NCBI GenBank assembly: GCA_010015675.1
Contig: ML976986.1
Span: 739,382 to 761,247, forward strand
Direction of reading: 5' to 3'
Length of the DNA: 21,866 nt
Origin: Byssothecium circinans
Lineage: Eukaryota > Ascomycota > Dothideomycetes > Pleosporales > Massarinaceae
Shown here piece after piece: positions 19,510-21,866 of the stretch; the first letter of the stretch is position 1; each line of letters starts with the position of its first letter. Below the pieces are notes generated by a model that saw nothing but the letters and a program-made list of their open reading frames with translations, had not been told where the DNA came from and made no database searches. A program made the position numbers and the translations under genes.

Positions 19510-19551
19510 ACGTAAAGCACCACCGAACCGCGCACACCACCGAACCGCGCA
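19510..19551. mobile_element. Unmutated transposon terminal repeat (solo or non-autonomous copy)
   Basis: After a TA (19508-19509), the typical Tc1/mariner-pogo target site, comes ACGTAAAG and then two perfect copies of the 17-bp unit CACCACCGAACCGCGCA (19518-19534 and 19535-19551). The same terminus, RIP-mutated, starts the transposase copy at 19963. The GC-rich motif stands out in strongly AT-rich surroundings. No matching right end was found before 19961, so this may be a solo end, a truncated copy or a short non-autonomous element. Confidence 0.7.
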
Positions 19552-19960
19552 GAAATGCTTGGCAAGGAACATTAACTAGTATTATCTTAATAACAAAGCT
19601 AAATCCTAATATTTTCTTTTAAAATTTTAAACCTAGATAGATATATATATAAACTAATAGCTATTAAAATTTTATAGCTATAGCTTACATAATAAAATAG
19701 TTATTAGTAAAAAAGGAAATCTTAGGTAAAACCTACTTTTACCTATAGATTAATAGCTAAACGTTAGTAATATACTATATAACTTTTAGGACTTACTTAT
19801 TAGTATATTAGTTAATAGCTATTAAGTTATTATAGTGTGTAGCCTAGGTTTAATACTATAATAGTAGGTGTAAGGTAGAGGGTAAAAAAAGTTAAAAAAC
19901 CTTTTAAATAAAGTTATATATATTAGATATCTCTACTTTCTTCTTAGGAGGAGGATAGTA
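19552..19960. repeat. AT-rich, gene-free degraded sequence between two transposon ends
   Basis: Very AT-rich with many TATA/TTAA words and stops in every frame. It lies between the intact terminal repeat and the RIP-mutated element. It may be the decayed interior of the first element or older repeat DNA; no coding trace could be read. Confidence 0.5.
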
Positions 19961-20043
19961 TAACGTAAAGTACTATCAAACAGCCTATACTACTAAATAG
20001 CTTAAAATTCCTTAGTAACACTAACACTATCTTTATTATAATA

Positions 20044-21774
20044 ATGCCTTAATAATACTACTCTAAACGACTCTAATATAAAGGCAGACTACAGCTTGCT
20101 CTTGCCGCATATAATAGAGGCTAATTTAATAGCTATCGAAGCGCTGCTGAGGCCTTTAACATTAAGCATCGCGTTCTCTCTTAACGCGCCAAAGGAATAC
20201 CTTTTTAACTAGAAATAGTACTAAACTGTTTAAAACTATCTTTAACTAAATAGGAGACGCTTATCTTATATATCCTTAACCTTAATTTGCGAGAATTCAC
20301 GCTTACCTTAGGTAAAGTGTTAGATATGGCGAATAAACTACTACATAAGCAGGGTAGTAAAAAAGTAGGCATTAACTAGATAGAATAGTTCGTAAACTAT
20401 TTAGAATAGTTATGAATAGTTTAAAACTATTTAAAGGACCGTTAGAAGGCATAGCAGGAAGATCCTAAGGTAGTTAGCGCATAGTTTAAGCTTATGTAAG
20501 ATACTAAAGCAAAGTATGACGTATATAATAATGATATATATAACTTTGATAAGACTAGCTTTTAGATAGGTATTATTAGCTCTATAAAAGTAGTTACTAG
20601 CTTAGAGAAGTAAGAAAGGCCTACAACGGTTCAGCTAGGCGATAAAGAGTAGGTAATAAATATCTAAAGTATATGTTTAAATAGTACATTTACCCTACTA
20701 TTTATTATATATAAAGGACGTATCTATATCTCTTTATAGTACTAGGAAGCTAATATACCACGCAATTAAAAGCTCTTAGTCTTAAAGAATAGATAGACAA
20801 CTAATAAGCTTAGTCTTACGTAGTTAAAGCACTTTAACGCGCATACAAAGGTGAGAACTGTTGGCGTCTATTAGTTACTAATTTTAGATAGCTATAAAAG
20901 CTACCTAAATTAAGATTTTAGGGATTATTATTATAATAATAAGATCTTTACGCGTTATATGCTACTATACTCATTACACATCCTCTAGCCACTTAATGTA
21001 GTATTATTCTCGCCGCTTAAGCGTAAGTACTTTAAGATTATTTAAGGCTTAGCGTAATAGCGCGTTTTTTACGTTAATAAGGAAGCGTTCCTACTAGCCT
21101 TTAAAGACATATTTTTAAGCGTGTTTATAGTTTAGAACTATTAAAAGGCCTTTAAGGCAATAGGGCTAATCCCTCTAAACGCGTAGGTAGTACTTAATTA
21201 CCTTAATATATATATACGTACCCTATTAGGACCCTTACTACTAGAGACGCTATAGCAATTAAGAACACTAAGTAATACACGCGAATTTAGCTTATAGTTA
21301 AAGCTAGTACGTAATTCTATTACTTAGTTACTATGGATGGCTTAAGGTAGGCTTTTACAGCTCGTTAAAGGCGCTAAGTTAATGCTGCATAGTAGCGCGC
21401 TGATAAAGGCGCGCATTAAAGAGCTTAAAAAGCAACTTACGGTAGTAACTAAGTAAAAAACACGCAAGTGCAAGTATCTTTAGAAGGGTAGCACTATAGA
21501 GTTTAGTCTTATAGTAAACTAGGTTAGTTTTAAACTGTTAGGAATAGTTTAGAATCATAAAAAGGCAAAGGTAGAGAGTAAGCGTAAGGTGTGATAACTA
21601 GGTGTTTGCCACTATAGCAACTATGGTAAGGGTAGGCATAATGCGAGAACATGTTAAGTAGATAAAGAAGGTTCTTTTAAGTTAGAGGCTAGTACTTAGT
21701 ATATATTTTTAGATAGTAATGCAGATGATAATAGTGATAAAGTTAAGTAAGTTAGTATTGCTAAGGAATTTTAG
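20044..21774 (+). pseudogene. Fot1/pogo-type transposase, inactivated by RIP-like mutation
   Basis: One frame from the ATG at 20044 keeps protein similarity for about 1.7 kb with no net frameshift, yet holds about 45 stop codons, nearly all TAA or TAG, as expected from CAA, CAG and TGG. Readable landmarks are an N-terminal helix-turn-helix region (LQLALAAYNRG, YRSAAEAFNIKHRVLS), LGKVLDMANKLL of the CENP-B/Tc5-type DNA-binding part, NFDKTSF in place of the family's NFDETGF (first catalytic Asp kept), ILDSYKSY for ILDGHESH (second Asp kept), LQPLNV for LQPLDV (third catalytic Asp changed to Asn), and a C-terminal zinc-knuckle-like CHYSNYGKGRHNARTC. Almost every replacement fits C-to-T or G-to-A. 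No active product is possible. Confidence 0.88.
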
Positions 21775-21866
21775 GCTGTTTAGTAGTGTAGGCTGTTTAG
21801 TAGTGTAGGCTGTTTAGTAGTGTAGGCTGTTTAGTAGTGTAGGCTGTTTAGTAGTGTAGGCTGTTT
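21772..21866. repeat. 17-bp tandem repeat, 5.6 copies, runs off the end
   Basis: The unit TAGGCTGTTTAGTAGTG repeats without a mismatch from 21772 to the last base. It starts at the very end of the transposase pseudogene frame. The period is not a multiple of three, and the array is not telomeric (no TTAGGG). The lack of mismatches in an otherwise heavily mutated region implies recent expansion. Confidence 0.9.

Larger units (their letters stand above)
19963..21866 (+). mobile_element. RIP-degraded Fot1/pogo-type DNA transposon (right end beyond window)
   Basis: It begins with TA (19961-19962) and ACGTAAAG, then a mutated version of the duplicated 17-bp terminal repeat (19971-20004). The transposase frame follows within 80 bp. 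Both the size of the part seen (1.9 kb) and the layout fit Fot1-like elements of the Tc1/mariner superfamily. The right terminal repeat is not reached; the sequence ends in a tandem array. Confidence 0.8.

Noticed and set aside
21772..21866. CRISPR array or telomere
   Set aside because: The units are directly abutting with no spacers, in a eukaryotic transposon context, and the unit lacks TTAGGG.
1..21866. tRNA, 5S rRNA or a secondary-metabolite gene cluster
   Set aside because: No tRNA B-box with matching arms or 5S-like sequence was found by eye. No backbone enzyme (PKS, NRPS, terpene cyclase) is present.

Overview
The window looks like nuclear DNA of a filamentous ascomycete, most likely Pezizomycotina and perhaps Dothideomycetes (inference). 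The signs are short introns of 48-146 nt with CTNAY-like branch points, typical fungal gene families, an RGS-LOV photoreceptor, and a right end ruined by C-to-T / G-to-A mutation of the repeat-induced point mutation (RIP) type. Both ends fall inside repeats, so this may be one whole contig.

Layout. 1-278: the tail of a probable transposon ORF and a duplicated 17-bp GC-rich motif that ends 18 bp before the next gene. 279-1274 (+): metallophosphoesterase. 2201-3159 (-): MPDU1-type PQ-loop protein, one intron. 3623-7053 (-): BCAS3-type WD40 protein with a small separate first exon. 8024-8620 (+): secreted SRPBCC/START-like protein. 9114-10089 (+): cystinosin homologue, three exons. 11293 to about 14163 or 14260 (+): RGS-LOV blue-light receptor, six or more exons and one GC-AG intron. 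14680-15336 (-): NatB catalytic subunit Naa20. 15337-17100: an accessory patch with diverged local repeats, an unrecognised gene (16161-16911, -) and a truncated second copy of the start of Naa20. 17195-18462 (-): CAP59/CMT1-type (GT69) glycosyltransferase. From about 19080 to the end: AT-rich degraded repeats, including a Fot1/pogo-type transposase that keeps one reading frame but carries some 45 stop codons, then a 17-bp tandem repeat running off the end.

The genes do not form a pathway. Most are housekeeping or membrane-trafficking genes: ER glycan donor use (MPDU1), lysosomal/vacuolar cystine export (cystinosin), phagophore-associated WD40 (BCAS3), N-terminal acetylation (Naa20), and glycan synthesis (GT69). 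The RGS-LOV gene is the functional highlight. The most informative structures are two copies of one transposon end, one intact and one RIP-mutated, and the Naa20 paralogue fragment whose changes are largely synonymous. All splice models come from reading donor, acceptor, phase and protein continuity by eye; no searches were run.
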